A stretch of 64,000 bases of DNA, taken from contig JAPWDM010000004.1 of the NCBI GenBank assembly GCA_035578155.1, positions 54,625,876 through 54,689,875 of the forward strand. The letters run 5' to 3'. Below are positions 44,478-55,855 of this stretch, in pieces. Below the pieces are notes generated by a model, which saw only the letters and a program-made list of their open reading frames with translations, was not told where the DNA came from and did not search any database. Origin of the DNA: Brachynemurus nebulosus (taxonomy: Eukaryota > Arthropoda > Insecta > Neuroptera > Myrmeleontidae). A program made the position numbers and the translations under genes. Within the stretch, counting starts at the first letter, position 1, and the number at the start of each line of letters is the position of its first letter.

Positions 44478-46126
44478 ATGGGTGACAATAACATTAAAAA
44501 TATAGGCGAGTCCGGGCCTCAAAATACGAACGCGAACCTAGCTCCACCGCCGTCATCTGGTGAGGGCACTAGTAGCGTGGCTAGTCCCGCTACAACATCG
44601 ATTGTAACCCCACAACCAGTAGGCAGTGTGGTTACAAAATCAACCGGGGGTAACCCTCCTCCCACAAACAAAACAAAAGGCAACCGTCGTGGGCGTCCAT
44701 TTGATTTGAGCGCCCCAAGAATGCCAGTGCATTATACAAAGTTCCTCGTCGTTAAACCGAAGGAAGGCGACTTCAGCAAGATCAGTCCCTTCCTTCTAGC
44801 CAAACTCGTTAATAATGATATTGGGCAGGTAAAAGATGCCAAGCTATCGGGCAAAGGGTTGCTCGTGGAGGCATCCTCACCGGCACAATCAGCAAAAATC
44901 CAAAGTTTAGAAGCATTAGGACAGTACGCGGTGGAGGTGTCACCACACGGTGCATTGAACTACTCCAAAGGAGTGCTAATGCACCCCTCCCTTGCGTACT
45001 GTACCCTGGAAGAGATAGTGTCGGAGATGTCTTCACAAGGGGTTATTCAGGCCAAAAGTTTGAAGTTTAATAGAGGGAATAAACACCCAGAATCCCCTAT
45101 AATTTTATTAACCTTCAACACTACAGTTTTACCAAAACAAGTTGTAATCGGCCTATTCAACAAAGTGGACGTTCGTCCGTATATTCCAGCACCCATGCGG
45201 TGCTACCACTGCCAAAGATACGGACACGTCTCACAACGTTGCAGTGTAGAGCAGCAGATCTGCGTGTGTGGTAAGCCGCTACACGAAGGACGACCGTGCG
45301 GCGAACCAATAAAATGCGTCAATTGTGGGGGCAATCACTCGGCCAAGTCGAGAAATTGCCTTTTTTTTTTAAGCAAGAATCAGCCATCCAAGAGCTGAGA
45401 GCCCTGGAACGACTGAAATCTTATCCAGAGCCACGTCGAAAGCTTTTGAGCAACATGCCCCGACCTTCGGCCTTGGATGGTTACGCACGCGCTGCTGCGG
45501 CCCCCGCCCCTACAGCGGCTAAAGAAAACGGCGACATAAAAGAATTAAAAGAAAATATGCGAAAATTGCAAGAATGTATGCAATTAATGCAACAGAGCCT
45601 AATGCGCTCAGTGGGTGTAGCTGTGTCTACACCCAGTACTGCCGCTGTTGTGTCAGCCAAGGTCCCTGAGGCCAAGAGGGTGATTACCACCACCCCTCAG
45701 GGACCCGTCGCACGTACTGTGACGTCTTCTCCTAAAAAGAAGACATCACCAAAGAAGACACCGCCAAGAAGGCGCCACAGAGAGGGGGAGAAGGAGTTGG
45801 AAAAACCAAGGTCCCCTAAAAAGGGACCTTCTACTACCACCTCGGAGGCAGAAACCATGCTGCCTCCACCAATGACGGCTCCGCTACCACAGCGGCCGTC
45901 TCGACCGGGCACACTTGAACGCCCGCTCACCCCCCTCCCGAGTCGCTCTATCCAAACACCCATGAGCGACTCAGAAAGTACGACCGCGTCGGTACGTACG
46001 GGTACTAAGCGCCCGACGACCGACGCCTATACCAACACCTCGGCAACAGAATCTGACAATTCGGACGCCGAGGTGAAAGTGATCAAAAGAAAAAAAGGCT
46101 GGCCAAAGGGGAAACCTAGGAAGTAG
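44478..46126 (+). pseudogene. LINE ORF1 (Gag-like), one frameshift
   Basis: ATG at 44,478 (MGDNNIKNIGES) opens an RNA-binding protein. A Pro/Ser-rich N-terminus comes first. An RRM-like region follows (KFLVVKPKEGDFSKISPFLL onward). Then come three zinc knuckles: CYHCQRYGHVSQRC, a variant CVCGKPLHEGRPC, and CVNCGGNHSAKSRNC. The frame stops at 45,398, but a second frame continues from a run of ten T at 45,361-45,370 into a helical and then Lys/Pro/Ser-rich tail, ending at 46,126 in KRKKGWPKGKPRK. One base added in the T-run would join them, giving about 550 residues. The break is a mutation, an assembly error or, less likely, programmed slippage. Confidence 0.85.
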
Positions 46127-46163
46127 CCACACTTCCTAGGGAGCAACCCAAGTAGTAACAGAA

Positions 46164-49100
46164 ATGGCTATCATACAGTGGAACTGTAATGGTGTTAAGC
46201 ACCATTACTGTGAATTGCAGATGCTTCTGGCTGAGCACACGCCTATGTGCGTGTGCCTCCAAGAGACACATTTACGGCCGGCGGAACAATTTACCATCAA
46301 ATACCCTAAAATCCGCCGGCACGACGTACAGCGAGACATCAGGGCGAGGGGGGGGGGTGGGGTGTTGCCATCATCATCAAAGATGGCGTCCCATTTCGGG
46401 ACCACCCGTTAAACACCCCCCTACAAGCTATTGCAATACAATTTTTAAAACCGCCCCAGTTCACAGTATGCTCGGTCTACCTACCAGATTTCGACTGGAA
46501 CGTCGAAGATTTGACCGAGCTTACATTACAGTTACCACGTCCATTTTTGTTACTAGGAGATTTTAATGCTCACAGCCCCATGTGGGGCTGTAGCACAAGA
46601 GACGCCCGTGGAAGACTCATAGAACGGTTTCTAGATGAGTCTGAAGCGGTCTTGTTGAATACCGGTCAAGGTACTTTCATTAACGCAAGAACCGGTGAGC
46701 TGTCGGCTATCGACTTATCTCTCGGCTCACCGGTCATGGCACACCGTTATGAATGGACGCTGGCGTCTGATTCATACGGTAGTGACCATATTCTAATCCT
46801 ATTGAACAGTACCACGCCGATGACTCCACATTCGTCTTCGCCGAGATGGCGTCTCCGTCAAGCTGACTGGGACTTGTACGTCGATTCATTCCGTACACCC
46901 GAGTTGACTGGAGACGTAGAAGATGATGTGGAGCAAATGTCCTCCCTTGTCATTGAAGCAGCATACAAGAGTATTCCGAAGTCGTCCAGCATTCCACCCA
47001 AACGTCAAGTACCATGGTGGAATGAGGTCGTGAGTGTAGCAGTTGCAGAGAAAAAGCGGGCGTATAACGAACTCAGACGTCGCCCCACACAGGAAAATGT
47101 GATAGCCTACAAGCGTGCTCAAGCACGCTGTAAGAGAACCATTAAAGAACAGAAGAGGCTATCATGGGAGCAATATGTTTCGGCCATTAATGCCTCAACC
47201 ACAACTTCAGAGGTATGGAGAAGAGTGAGGGCCATTACAGGGAAATCTTCCCGTTCACCTATGCCCTCCCTTCCCATCGTCTACGGTCGGAACATCACTG
47301 AACGCGCGGAAATAGCTAATTGCTTAGCTAAGCACTTTGAGCGCGTCAGTGGCTCCCAGAACTATGACCCGGACTTCCTGCGGATCAAGATCGAACACGA
47401 ACAAAACGATCTTGATTTTTTCTCGGATGAATCCCTCCAGTATAATCAACCGTTTTCTATGCAAGAATTACTGGAGGCGCTTCAGGGATCTGGGGACACA
47501 TCCCCTGGACCTGATGAGAGCCCCTACGCCATGATCCGGAACCTGCCTTATCCTGGTAAGTGTAGGTTACTGGAACTGTATAACGAAATTTTTAGGCAAG
47601 GCGTTTATCCTCCGCAGTGGCGGGAAGCTACCATCATTCCGCTGATAAAGGAGGGTAAAGATTCATCGCAACTATCTAGCTACCGTCCAATATCCTTGAC
47701 TTGCTGTTTCAGCAAGGTATTGGAAAAAATGGTGAACAACCGTCTCGTCTGGTGGCTGGAATCCCACAATCTCATTCCTAAACATCAATGTGGGTTCCGC
47801 CGATACCATTCGACTACGGACCATCTTGTTCGCCTCGAGAATGCCATTCAAGACGCCTTTCTCCAACGAAAACACCTTGTGGCCGTGTTTTTCGATTTGG
47901 AGAAAGCTTATGATATGACCTGGAGGTATGGCATTCTCAAGAAGCTGCACAACTGGGGTTTAAGAGGTAACCTCCCTCAGTTCGTTAAAAGTTTTCTGAC
48001 TGACCGTTCTTTTCGTGTCCGGGTAGGTGACACTGAGTCTGAGGCCCACTCCCAGGAGAATGGTGTTCCTCAAGGCTCCACCATTAGTGTCACCTTGTTC
48101 TCCATCGCAGTCAGTCATATTGCAGCTTCAGCCACAATTCGTCGTTGCTTGTACGTTGATGACCTCACAATTTTCTATCCAGCCGATTCCATCGAGGATA
48201 TTCAACAACGGCTGCAACAAGGCATCAACGAAGTGGTGACTTCTGCAGAAGCTCTTGGTTTTCGTTTCTCACAACAAAAAACATCGGTGGTTCACTTCTG
48301 CAGAAAGCGCAACGCACATACGGATCCTGTCCTCACCTTCAAAGGATCCAAACTCCAGTGCGTTGATAGTGTCAGGTTTCTAGGACTCATATTCGACAAA
48401 CAACTTACGTGGCGCCCACACCTCCAAGCCTTAGCTGCGAGTTGTCGCAGGACAATAAACATGCTTAAGTGCTTGGCTGGTGCATCGTGGGGTGCGGGCC
48501 GGGGTCGTTGCTTCGCCTGTATCAATCGCTAGGTCTGACTAGGATTGATTACGGCAGCATTGCTTACTCCTCCGCCCGGGCTCCTGCGCTCTTACTCCTA
48601 GATTCTGTTCACCATGCAGGCATACGACTGGCTACGGGAGCATTTCGAACGAGCCCTTCTATGAGCCTCTGCGTAGAGTCGGGTCTTCCTCCGCTGCGAC
48701 TGAGACGTGAGCGTCTCTTGCTCAATTATGCCGCGGGGGTATATGCAACACCTACGCATATCAATCACCCGACTCTATTCAGATACCGTTTACAGGGGCT
48801 CTACGGTCGACGTCCCACCATAAGTCGACCAGTGGCCGTTCGAACGCAGGAGTCTTCACTCCTGTTCGCACTTACAGTTCGCCAAGGTACTTCCCAAAGG
48901 TCCTATGGAAGTACCTCCTTGGCTGATCCCTAACGTAAGGTGTCGTTTCGACCTGACTGGTCTCAACAAGGAGGAGACCAGTTCATTCGAATATCGATCC
49001 CGCTTTTATGAGATCATTAGCGAACTTGACTCTCTCTGCATATACACAGATGGTTCCAAAACAGCTACGGGTGTTGGAGGTGCCATCGTCATTCGTGACG

Positions 49101-49834
49101 ATCTTCACGCTTGGTCACTTCCTCCCCAGGCCACTGTGTATACTGCAGAATTATTTGCTATTCTGCAAGCCCTGCGATTCTGTCAAACATCCGAAGACAG
49201 CGCATTCCTCATTTGTTCTGACTCGTTGAGCGCGTTGCAAGCGATCTGCCACTCTCATACCATCGATCCACTGGTGCAGAACATCCGAACGTGCCTCTAC
49301 ATGCTCCGCCAAAAGTCTATCACCTTCTTTTGGATTCCCGGACATGTAGGGATACCTGGCAATGAACTTGCCGACCAGGCAGCACGTCATGCAGCCGACG
49401 TTGGTGAGCCACAGGAAATTGCCATTCGCCCAGAGGATCTGAGAGTGTGCATTAGATCTGCGATCGATCAGAAATGGCAACGTGAGTGGAACAACCTCAC
49501 GGCTAAGCTCAGACAGGTGAAACCTGAGGTCCGAAAAACTCCGGCACCTGTAAATCTGAGCCGGCGAGAGAGTGTGGCGCTGACGCTTTTACGCTTGGGC
49601 CACACGGCGTTAACACACCGTCATCTTCTCGCCGGTGAGGATCAGCCAAGGTGCGCCGCCTGCGGGACGGCGCTGACCGTGAGGCATATAGTTGAGGAAT
49701 GTGTAACCTTTGAGCCTTTGCGCCAGAGGTTGCAGCTCCCGAATAATGTAGCCGAAGCTCTTGCTTATGATGCTGCCTCCGAAATAAAGATGCTTGAATT
49801 TCTCCGAAATTCGCATCTTCTTCAGAGGCTTTAG
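46164..49834 (+). pseudogene. LINE ORF2 (EEP endonuclease, RT, RNase H), three frameshifts
   Basis: ATG at 46,164 (MAIIQWNCNGVKHHYCELQM) starts an apurinic-like endonuclease with QETHL and, later, LLGDFNAHSPMWG and GSDH catalytic blocks. RT follows, with FFDLEKAYD, NGVPQGS and YVDD at 48,152-48,163. RNase H has YTDGSK (Asp at 49,049), AELFAI, SDSLSAL and PGHVGIPGNELAD. A C-terminal CxxC...HxxxxC knuckle (CAACGTALTVRHIVEEC) ends at 49,834. The frame is broken near 46,350 (a G-run), 48,500 (GGGCCGGGG) and 48,890-48,930. Everything else is open, so the copy is young or the breaks are assembly errors. Confidence 0.9.
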
Positions 49835-50625
49835 GGGCATTACATCTCTTATTTTATACAAAGTCGTCTCTTTTTATCTCCCCCGATATTTTAAAATTTT
49901 ATTTTCAGCAATGTTTTATTTTATGTGTTCAAAAATTTCTTGTGAGTGTCTTAATTTATTTATTTATTAACCATACCCTGTCCATACCCAGCTGGTCTGG
50001 CAGGGTACTTTTAGTATTGTTGTTATGCCACTAAGGGCCTTTTACACCCTTAGTGGTACTGTTTGTTATTTATACTTGTTGTTTTGTTTTGTTATTTCTT
50101 TTTATCGATGTATCACCGAGGGCCTTTTACACCCGAGGTGGTACATCATTTGTTTTTACTATCTGTGATATTTTGTTATACCGCTGTAGGCCTGTTGTTA
50201 TGGCTCTACAGCGGTATTGTTTTAACTCCTTATTGCGTCACTGGTGGGCCTGCGGCTTCCCAGTGACGTAATAAGTATTATCTGTGATACCATTTGTGAT
50301 ATTTATCTAGTCGTGATATGTGTATTTCTAGTCAGGTTCCTCCACCCCGAGGCCCTTTGCACCTCGGGGGGAGTCTCAGCGATGGTTTTCAGGCCTTGGT
50401 AACCGGACGCTCTGTCTAGTACTTATCGTACCGTCACCAAGGACTGTCCGCTCTTTTTAAGTCCTGGGATGGCAGGGCTCAGCGTTGAATTTTATATGTG
50501 TTTACGTGTTGTTTTTATTTATCGTGTTTGGCGGCGCATGCCCTTAGTAGGCGATGCCGCCGGGTGCTGCTGACCGCGCCATCCACCGGCAGCAGTACCC
50601 CAATTTTATTCAAAAAAAAAAAATA
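49835..50625 (+). other. LINE 3' UTR and poly(A)
   Basis: It contains three similar blocks of the form GAGGGCCTTTTACACCC around GGTGGTAC, repeated CTGTGATAT motifs, and TTGGTAACCGGACGCTC. Shared blocks with 1,440-2,100 and 24,950-25,500 tie those derivatives to this LINE. A-run at 50,612-50,625. Confidence 0.8.
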
Positions 50626-51735
50626 ATAATGTCTTAACTATACTAAATCCATTTCAACAAGTTGAGATACTTACATGGCTTAGAATAATTAACAGGATAA
50701 TTTATATCTTGGTTGAAGTTTCCTGAGGGATATGAATACGAAACTAATCAGTATCAGAAATACAAAATCGATTTCAATCAAATTTGATATGGATACTCTT
50801 ACGCTTTGGAAAAACAGAAAGGGAAATTTTTATCGCGATTAAACGTTCCGAAGAGAAACAAATTATTTATATCAAAAATAGTGAAACGATTTCAGTTAGT
50901 TTTATTATGGATCCTTATATACTATGGAATAGCATACAGGAAAATTTTCATCCGGATTAAGGATTCTCACGGGAAACGAAACTATTCCAAAAATTATTCA
51001 ATCATGTCAGAACTATTGAACAGATCTTAATTAAATTTAATTTGGATATTTATATATTTAGAATAACTGATGGGATAGTCTATATCGCGACTGAAGTTTC
51101 CTAAGGGATAGGAATATGAAACTTATTAATGTCAAAACTACTGAATCGATTGCAATCAAATTTGATATGAAAGTGTATAAGTTTATATACGAAATAAGAC
51201 TGAAATCGTTTAATAATTTTGACCTGATTGAATAATTTATTTTGTATCTCTTGTAAGCCTTTAGTCGGGATACAAATTTTCCTTTGTATTATTCCAAAGC
51301 ATAAAAGTGCCCCTTAGTAAATTCGATTGAAATCGGTTTTGTAGTTTTTACACTAATTAGTTTGGTATTAATATTCCGCAGGAATCTTCAATCAACATGT
51401 AAATTATCAGTTATTTTAAGCCATATAAATATTCCTACTAAATTTTATTGAGATCGGCTTAGTAGTTTTGGTACAAATTAATTTGTTATTCACTTCACAA
51501 TTTCTCTAAAAGTGTCTAGCGAAATTATAACACTGAAATTTACTAGTTGTATTGTAAGGAACATCATCCGTTGATAATAATCTGTTCTTTTACTATCTGA
51601 CTAGAGTTATGATAATAAAACGGTTTTGACAATATAGCTGCAACATATATATGGTCAGCTCTTAAATCAATTGAGCATCAAATAATACGGATCAGCTAAA
51701 AAAATTAAGGAACAGCAAATATGGTTCAGCATTTA

Positions 51736-52065
51736 ATATTTTTTGAGCTGCAATTTAGTTATTTAAAGTATCAAAAATATACATATGAGTCTTTTTAAAG
51801 TTTTTAAAACGTGAAATATGAAAGGATATGAAATAAACTTTTGATTTTCGACACTTGTTCCATGTGTAATGTCAGTTTCCATATTGAATAACAGTTTTCC
51901 ACACACGTATGTAGTTTCAGATTTCACAAATTCATTTTAAAATTTGTTTGCTTTAAATTAGTATAATATGTTGGTCATTTAGCAAGTAATGCTATGGACT
52001 TTTTTTAAAACTAAGGCAAATTTTCCATATGCATGCAAGCACTGTGTAATGGTTTATTATGGTTA
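51736..52065. other. AT-rich DNA, nothing recognised
   Basis: No coding signal. Confidence 0.45.
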
Positions 52066-52068
52066 AGC

Positions 52069-52518
52069 GGGTTTTACACGATGCTACGAACGTTCCTTCC
52101 AACGTTCGATCGAACGTTTGAGGCAATTAAGTTCGATAGTTGGTGAGACGAATGTATCTGCTACACGGTGAATCGAATGTTTGATCCAATACGAATGATG
52201 ATGTGTTGGTACTCAGTGGACGAGGCTGTTATCTGTCTGATGTTATCTCTAATGTTATACACTGATGTTGTCTCTCTTCACATGAACGAGTCGTGCAGCT
52301 GCTGAGTCGAACCAACCAACGCAACCAACATTGACCTTCAAGCGTTCGAAACATCCCTTTGACTCGGTGCAAGAATACCGACATCGAGCGGCACATGGCT
52401 AAATGCGAATGTTTGACGCTCGACATTGGACACTCGTAGGTTCAAACAACGGCCACACGATGCGATGAACCATCGAACGTCCAATGTTGGAAGGTGTTCG
52501 TAGCATCGTGTAGAACCG
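52069..52518. mobile_element. 450-bp MITE, TIR about 45 bp
   Basis: TACACGATGCTACGAAC and TTCCAACGTTCGATCG at the left are mirrored by GTTCGTAGCATCGTGTA and CATCGAACGTCCAATGTTGG at the right. The interior is less AT-rich than its surroundings and repeats TCGAACGTT-like motifs. Minus-strand frames at 52,229-52,550 look like by-products of this composition. Superfamily unassigned. Confidence 0.65.
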
Positions 52519-52785
52519 TCTTTATACAGAACGCTTGTTGCGGAGTACAAAGTAAACCTACCAAATGTTATTTTCGATTCAATTGTTAGAAATTGATTTA
52601 CTTATTGTTAGTATTTATTATTAAAAACGATGAATTTATTTATTATTGGCATTTAGTAATAAAAACAAAGTATCTATTGTTAAAACATTAAAAACGTTAA
52701 AAACGAGTAAAATAAAAACACTCACGCCAACAATTAATACAAAATTCGACAAATGTGTGAAGATGATTGCAAGCGCGTATAAACG

Positions 52786-53325
52786 AATCAAGGTCAGCTT
52801 AAGGTCAAGAGCTGATTTTTATTGTAATTTTTAATTTAGATTTGTGCTGTAATATTTTTAATTTCGCAGTAGGTGCAGACAGGCTGTAGACCTGTGCAGT
52901 AGGTGTAGCCAGGATGTAGACGTGCGCAGTAGGTTTAGGTAGGATGTAAACATGCACAGTAAGTAAAGTTGGTAGAAATAAAGTTGAAGGAAGAATAAAA
53001 AAATGAAATATTTCAAAATTACCTCATACAATTATAACCTTGAAACATATCAGACGGGCAAGTTAATAATCTATAAAGTTCAATATTTTAAGATTACAAT
53101 TTTGTGAGTATTTGTGTTCATCCTTCAACTTCATTTCTACCTATTTCACTTACCACGTATGCCTACATTCTACCTAAATCTACTGCGCACGTCTACATCT
53201 TGTCTGCAACTACTGCACACGTCAAAACTAAAAAATTACAGCACAAATCTAAATTAAAAATGACAGTAAAAATCAGCTCTTGACCTTGAACTGACTTTGA
53301 ACATTGACCTTGAAATCACGATTAA
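52786..53325. mobile_element. Palindromic element, arms about 200 bp
   Basis: Left arm 52,786-52,999 and right arm 53,117-53,325 are reverse complements at high similarity (AAGGTCAAGAGCTGATTTTT, TTTTTAATTTAGATTTGTGC), with a spacer of about 115 bp. The arms contain three 30-bp direct repeats (GCAGTAGGTGTAGCCAGGAT then GTAGACGTGC), again a foldback-like build. No coding capacity. Confidence 0.7.
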
Positions 53326-53570
53326 GGTCATATCCAAATACATAATTTGCCGAATCGCTTTTTAAAAAACTGACTTGGTCTTGATCCCTGACCTTGAACT
53401 CAAAGTCAAGGTCGTCTTCGGTTGCGCCGTTAAAAATACTGACTCATCTGTACCCTACCATTTAGCCCAAAAATGATTTCCAGCTGAGATTGTTGACCAT
53501 TTAAAAAAAAATTTCAAACAAATCAGTCAATTTGCCACTCTAATTTTTTTTGCTGTTTTTTATAATTTTT

Positions 53571-53715
53571 TTGCTGCTCAATTATTCTTTTTGCTGCTTA
53601 GTTATTCTTTTTGCTGCTCAATTATTCTTTTTCCTGCTCAATTATTCTTTTCGCTGCTTAGTTATCCTTTTTTCTGCTCAATTATCTTTTTTGCTGTTCA
53701 ATATTTGTTTTTAGC
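53571..53715. repeat. 20-bp tandem repeat
   Basis: About seven copies of TTGCTGCTCAATTATTCTTT. Its complement (AATTGAGCAGCA) also appears singly at 43,295-43,345 and about 51,665, the ends of the foldback-like element, so it is probably a subterminal repeat of that family. Confidence 0.8.
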
Positions 53716-53794
53716 ATGCCAAATCGTATTACTCGTATTATGCTGATCATATTTTGCTGACAAAATAATTTTCTCGCTGATAATTTATTCCCGA

Positions 53795-53880
53795 TATCAA
53801 TTACGTTATGTAAGGCCCGCCAGGGTCCGTGGGATTGGAAAGTGTCAAAAATAAAATAACTTCAATATCTTTATTATGAT
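53795..53880 (+). repeat. Single 120-bp-family unit
   Basis: ATTACGTTATGTAAGGCCCG, CCAGGGTCCGTGGGAT and AGTGTCAAAAATAAA match the array at 21,040-22,460. Confidence 0.7.
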
Positions 53881-54510
53881 ACTACATAAGATTAAAGTTA
53901 TGAAATCATTGAGGTTTCATCCCCCACTCCGAAATCCTAATTTTATCAGGTATTTTTTAGTAAAATAGGAGGCTGTTATGTATAAATAAAAGAATTTTTA
54001 ATTAATGTGTTTTATATCATAGCAGTTTATTTCTTGTTGCCTAGACACACCCTTGGCTAATATTAACTTGGGAAAAGTTTAACTTTTTGATTTAATAATG
54101 AGCAAAATATGGTCAAAGAATCTAGTATTATAATAACGAATTGTTACAAACTTACGATATACTTTAAAGTACATAATTTAGAAAGAAAAAATACACTGCA
54201 TCGCCCCCCCCCCCATAATATCTGTAACAATATCTGTACAAATCTTACTTATTTATTTATTTTTATTTATCTAGACAATTGTCAATATTTTAACCTCGGA
54301 ATGCCTATGGATTTCCCGAGTTAGTATTAGCAGAGGGTTATGCAAAAAGATATAAACTGGTAAAATATATTAATTAAAAATTCTTTTATTTACACATAAT
54401 AGCCTCCTCTTTTAAATAATACCTGATAAAATTAGAAGTTGGGATAGGGGATGAAAGCCCAATGATTTTATAATTTTAATGTTGGTATCATAGTAAAGAT
54501 CTTAAAGTGC
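53866..54510. mobile_element. MITE with about 150-bp TIRs
   Basis: The left arm (53,866-54,020: AAAATAGGAGGCTGTTATGT, AGAATTTTTAATTAAT) is reverse-complementary to 54,345-54,505 (ATTAATTAAAAATTCT, ACATAATAGCCTCCTCTTTT). The centre, with a C-run at 54,205-54,213, is non-coding. Confidence 0.6.
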
Positions 54511-54734
54511 CATTTACAAATATATATAGTTTCCCTACCAAAACTCTTAACATTTCCAGGATATTTAAGAAAATTTAGAAACAATCAAATTTTCAAGGGT
54601 GAGTTTCACCCCCTTAAACCGCTTATGGGCACGAAAGAAATATGGCTTGTGATTAGTTATAATAAGATCTACAATCCACCAAAGTTTCAAAAATTTCTGA
54701 AAGATACAGTTGGATACCTTTCCTTGTTAGACGA

Positions 54735-54800
54735 GATCCGCCAGTGCCCAATATTTGGAAATTCGCTGTTACGCAGATACTGCGACAGGGGTATTATTTA
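54735..54800 (+). repeat. Family A / 120-bp element terminus
   Basis: GAGATCCGCCAGTGCCCAA, GGAAATTCGCTGTTACGC and TGCGACAGGGGTATT repeat the end seen at 22,940-23,000. Confidence 0.6.
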
Positions 54801-55201
54801 AATTGATACCAAAAAAAGTATATGAGGTCTGATGGGCTGATTCTAGATAGTCTTATACTGCCCTCCTAAGCCAAAAAGCAGTAAATGTATAAATCAACAT
54901 TTTGAGTAATCGCCGTTTTTCATGTTTTGTGAGTTTTTTTACATTAAATGACAAAAAGTTCCATTTTTTCTTTATTTCAATACTTTTTATTGTTTTACTG
55001 CAACTTATTTTCTGTTTTAAATAGTAAAATATAACCTCCTTTATATTATAATTTACAGTTACGATTAATGTCATTTCATTTTCCTAAGCAAAAAGAAGTA
55101 ACAGCAATAATAAAGTAAGAAAAATCATATCAATTCAGTTCGACTCATTACAAACTCTCTTTAAACTTACTTTACTAACATCAAGACATAACATGCATAA
55201 C
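54801..55201. other. AT-rich DNA, nothing recognised
   Basis: No coding signal. Confidence 0.45.
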
Positions 55202-55209
55202 CATATTCC

Positions 55210-55847
55210 CAGAGATGTGCAAGATACCTCATTAAAAGTATCTGGAATACAAAATAAAAGATACTTTTGGAACTGGTATTTGAGATACCTGATACAAGAT
55301 ACTGGTGGAAATGGTATTTGAAATACTAGATACAAAATACATATATTTTCTAAATACTTTTTTAAAATAAAAACTTAAAAAAAATAAAAAAATAACATAT
55401 TTTTATTAATTTTGAGATTTACTTAGTTTAACTTTATTACATGACAAATTAATTATGAACAGTGGATCGCGTTTATCGTAAAAATGTGAAAACATACTAT
55501 ATTTTTCAAGTTTCATTTGAGACTTGAGCAAACTAGTTCATTAAACATTTTATCACTCATTTTTCTTCGCTGAGGTCTCATTATCATTTCCCCAAAAGTC
55601 GCTCCACAGCGGCAGAACTCGGCATTTTAAGGGTAATTTACCTGACGATAAGATGCCGTAGGTAATGAATAAAAGTATTTTAGTAAATTAAATATTTACA
55701 AAATACTAAGATACCAAGATAATGTATCTAAATACAGGATGCAGAATGAATTTTTAAAAGATTATTTCAGATATACGATGAAAGTAAGTATTTTGTATCT
55801 TGTATCTATATTTCAAATACTTGTATTTTAAATAAGTCACATCTCTG
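55210..55847. mobile_element. hAT-type MITE with perfect 8-bp target duplication
   Basis: TIRs CAGAGATGTG at both ends, and the octamer CATATTCC at 55,202-55,209 and again at 55,848-55,855. An 8-bp duplication with CAGNGATG-type ends is diagnostic of hAT elements. The 638-bp interior is full of AGATAC/GTATCT and AAATAC motifs, forming imperfect inverted repeats, and encodes nothing. Confidence 0.9.
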
Positions 55848-55855
55848 CATATTCC

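Larger units (their letters stand above)
43778..50625 (+). mobile_element. I-clade LINE, nearly full length
   Basis: It starts GGTGGTGAGGATACTTATAG after (AATA)n and ends in poly(A) at about 50,612-50,625, then AATAATAAT. The (AAT)n on both sides is the target or target duplication. It has a 0.7-kb 5' leader, ORF1 with zinc knuckles, ORF2 with endonuclease, RT and RNase H, and a 0.8-kb 3' UTR. The RNase H and the RT sequence (MVNNRLVWWLESHNLIP, VAVFFDLEKAYD, NGVPQGSTISVTLFS) place it near the I/Nimb group. ORF breaks are few, some in homopolymers. Confidence 0.9.
43284..51735. mobile_element. Foldback-like element interrupted by a LINE
   Basis: The left outer part (43,284-43,545: ATTGAGCAGCA units, CAAAACCGTTTTATTATAAC, GTGTTATTATAATTTCG) is reverse-complemented at about 51,490-51,735. 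Inside are diverged units of about 125 bp (TACGAAACCAATAATGTCAA, GAACCAATTTCAGTCAAATT). They run forward at 43,600-43,745 and 50,640-51,200 and reversed at 51,220-51,480. Inverted arms built of tandem units are the hallmark of foldback elements. The LINE at 43,778-50,625 sits in the left arm. Confidence 0.6.

Noticed and set aside
52229..52550. Minus-strand frames inside the 450-bp MITE
   Set aside because: By-products of the GC-richer MITE interior; they overlap the TIR.
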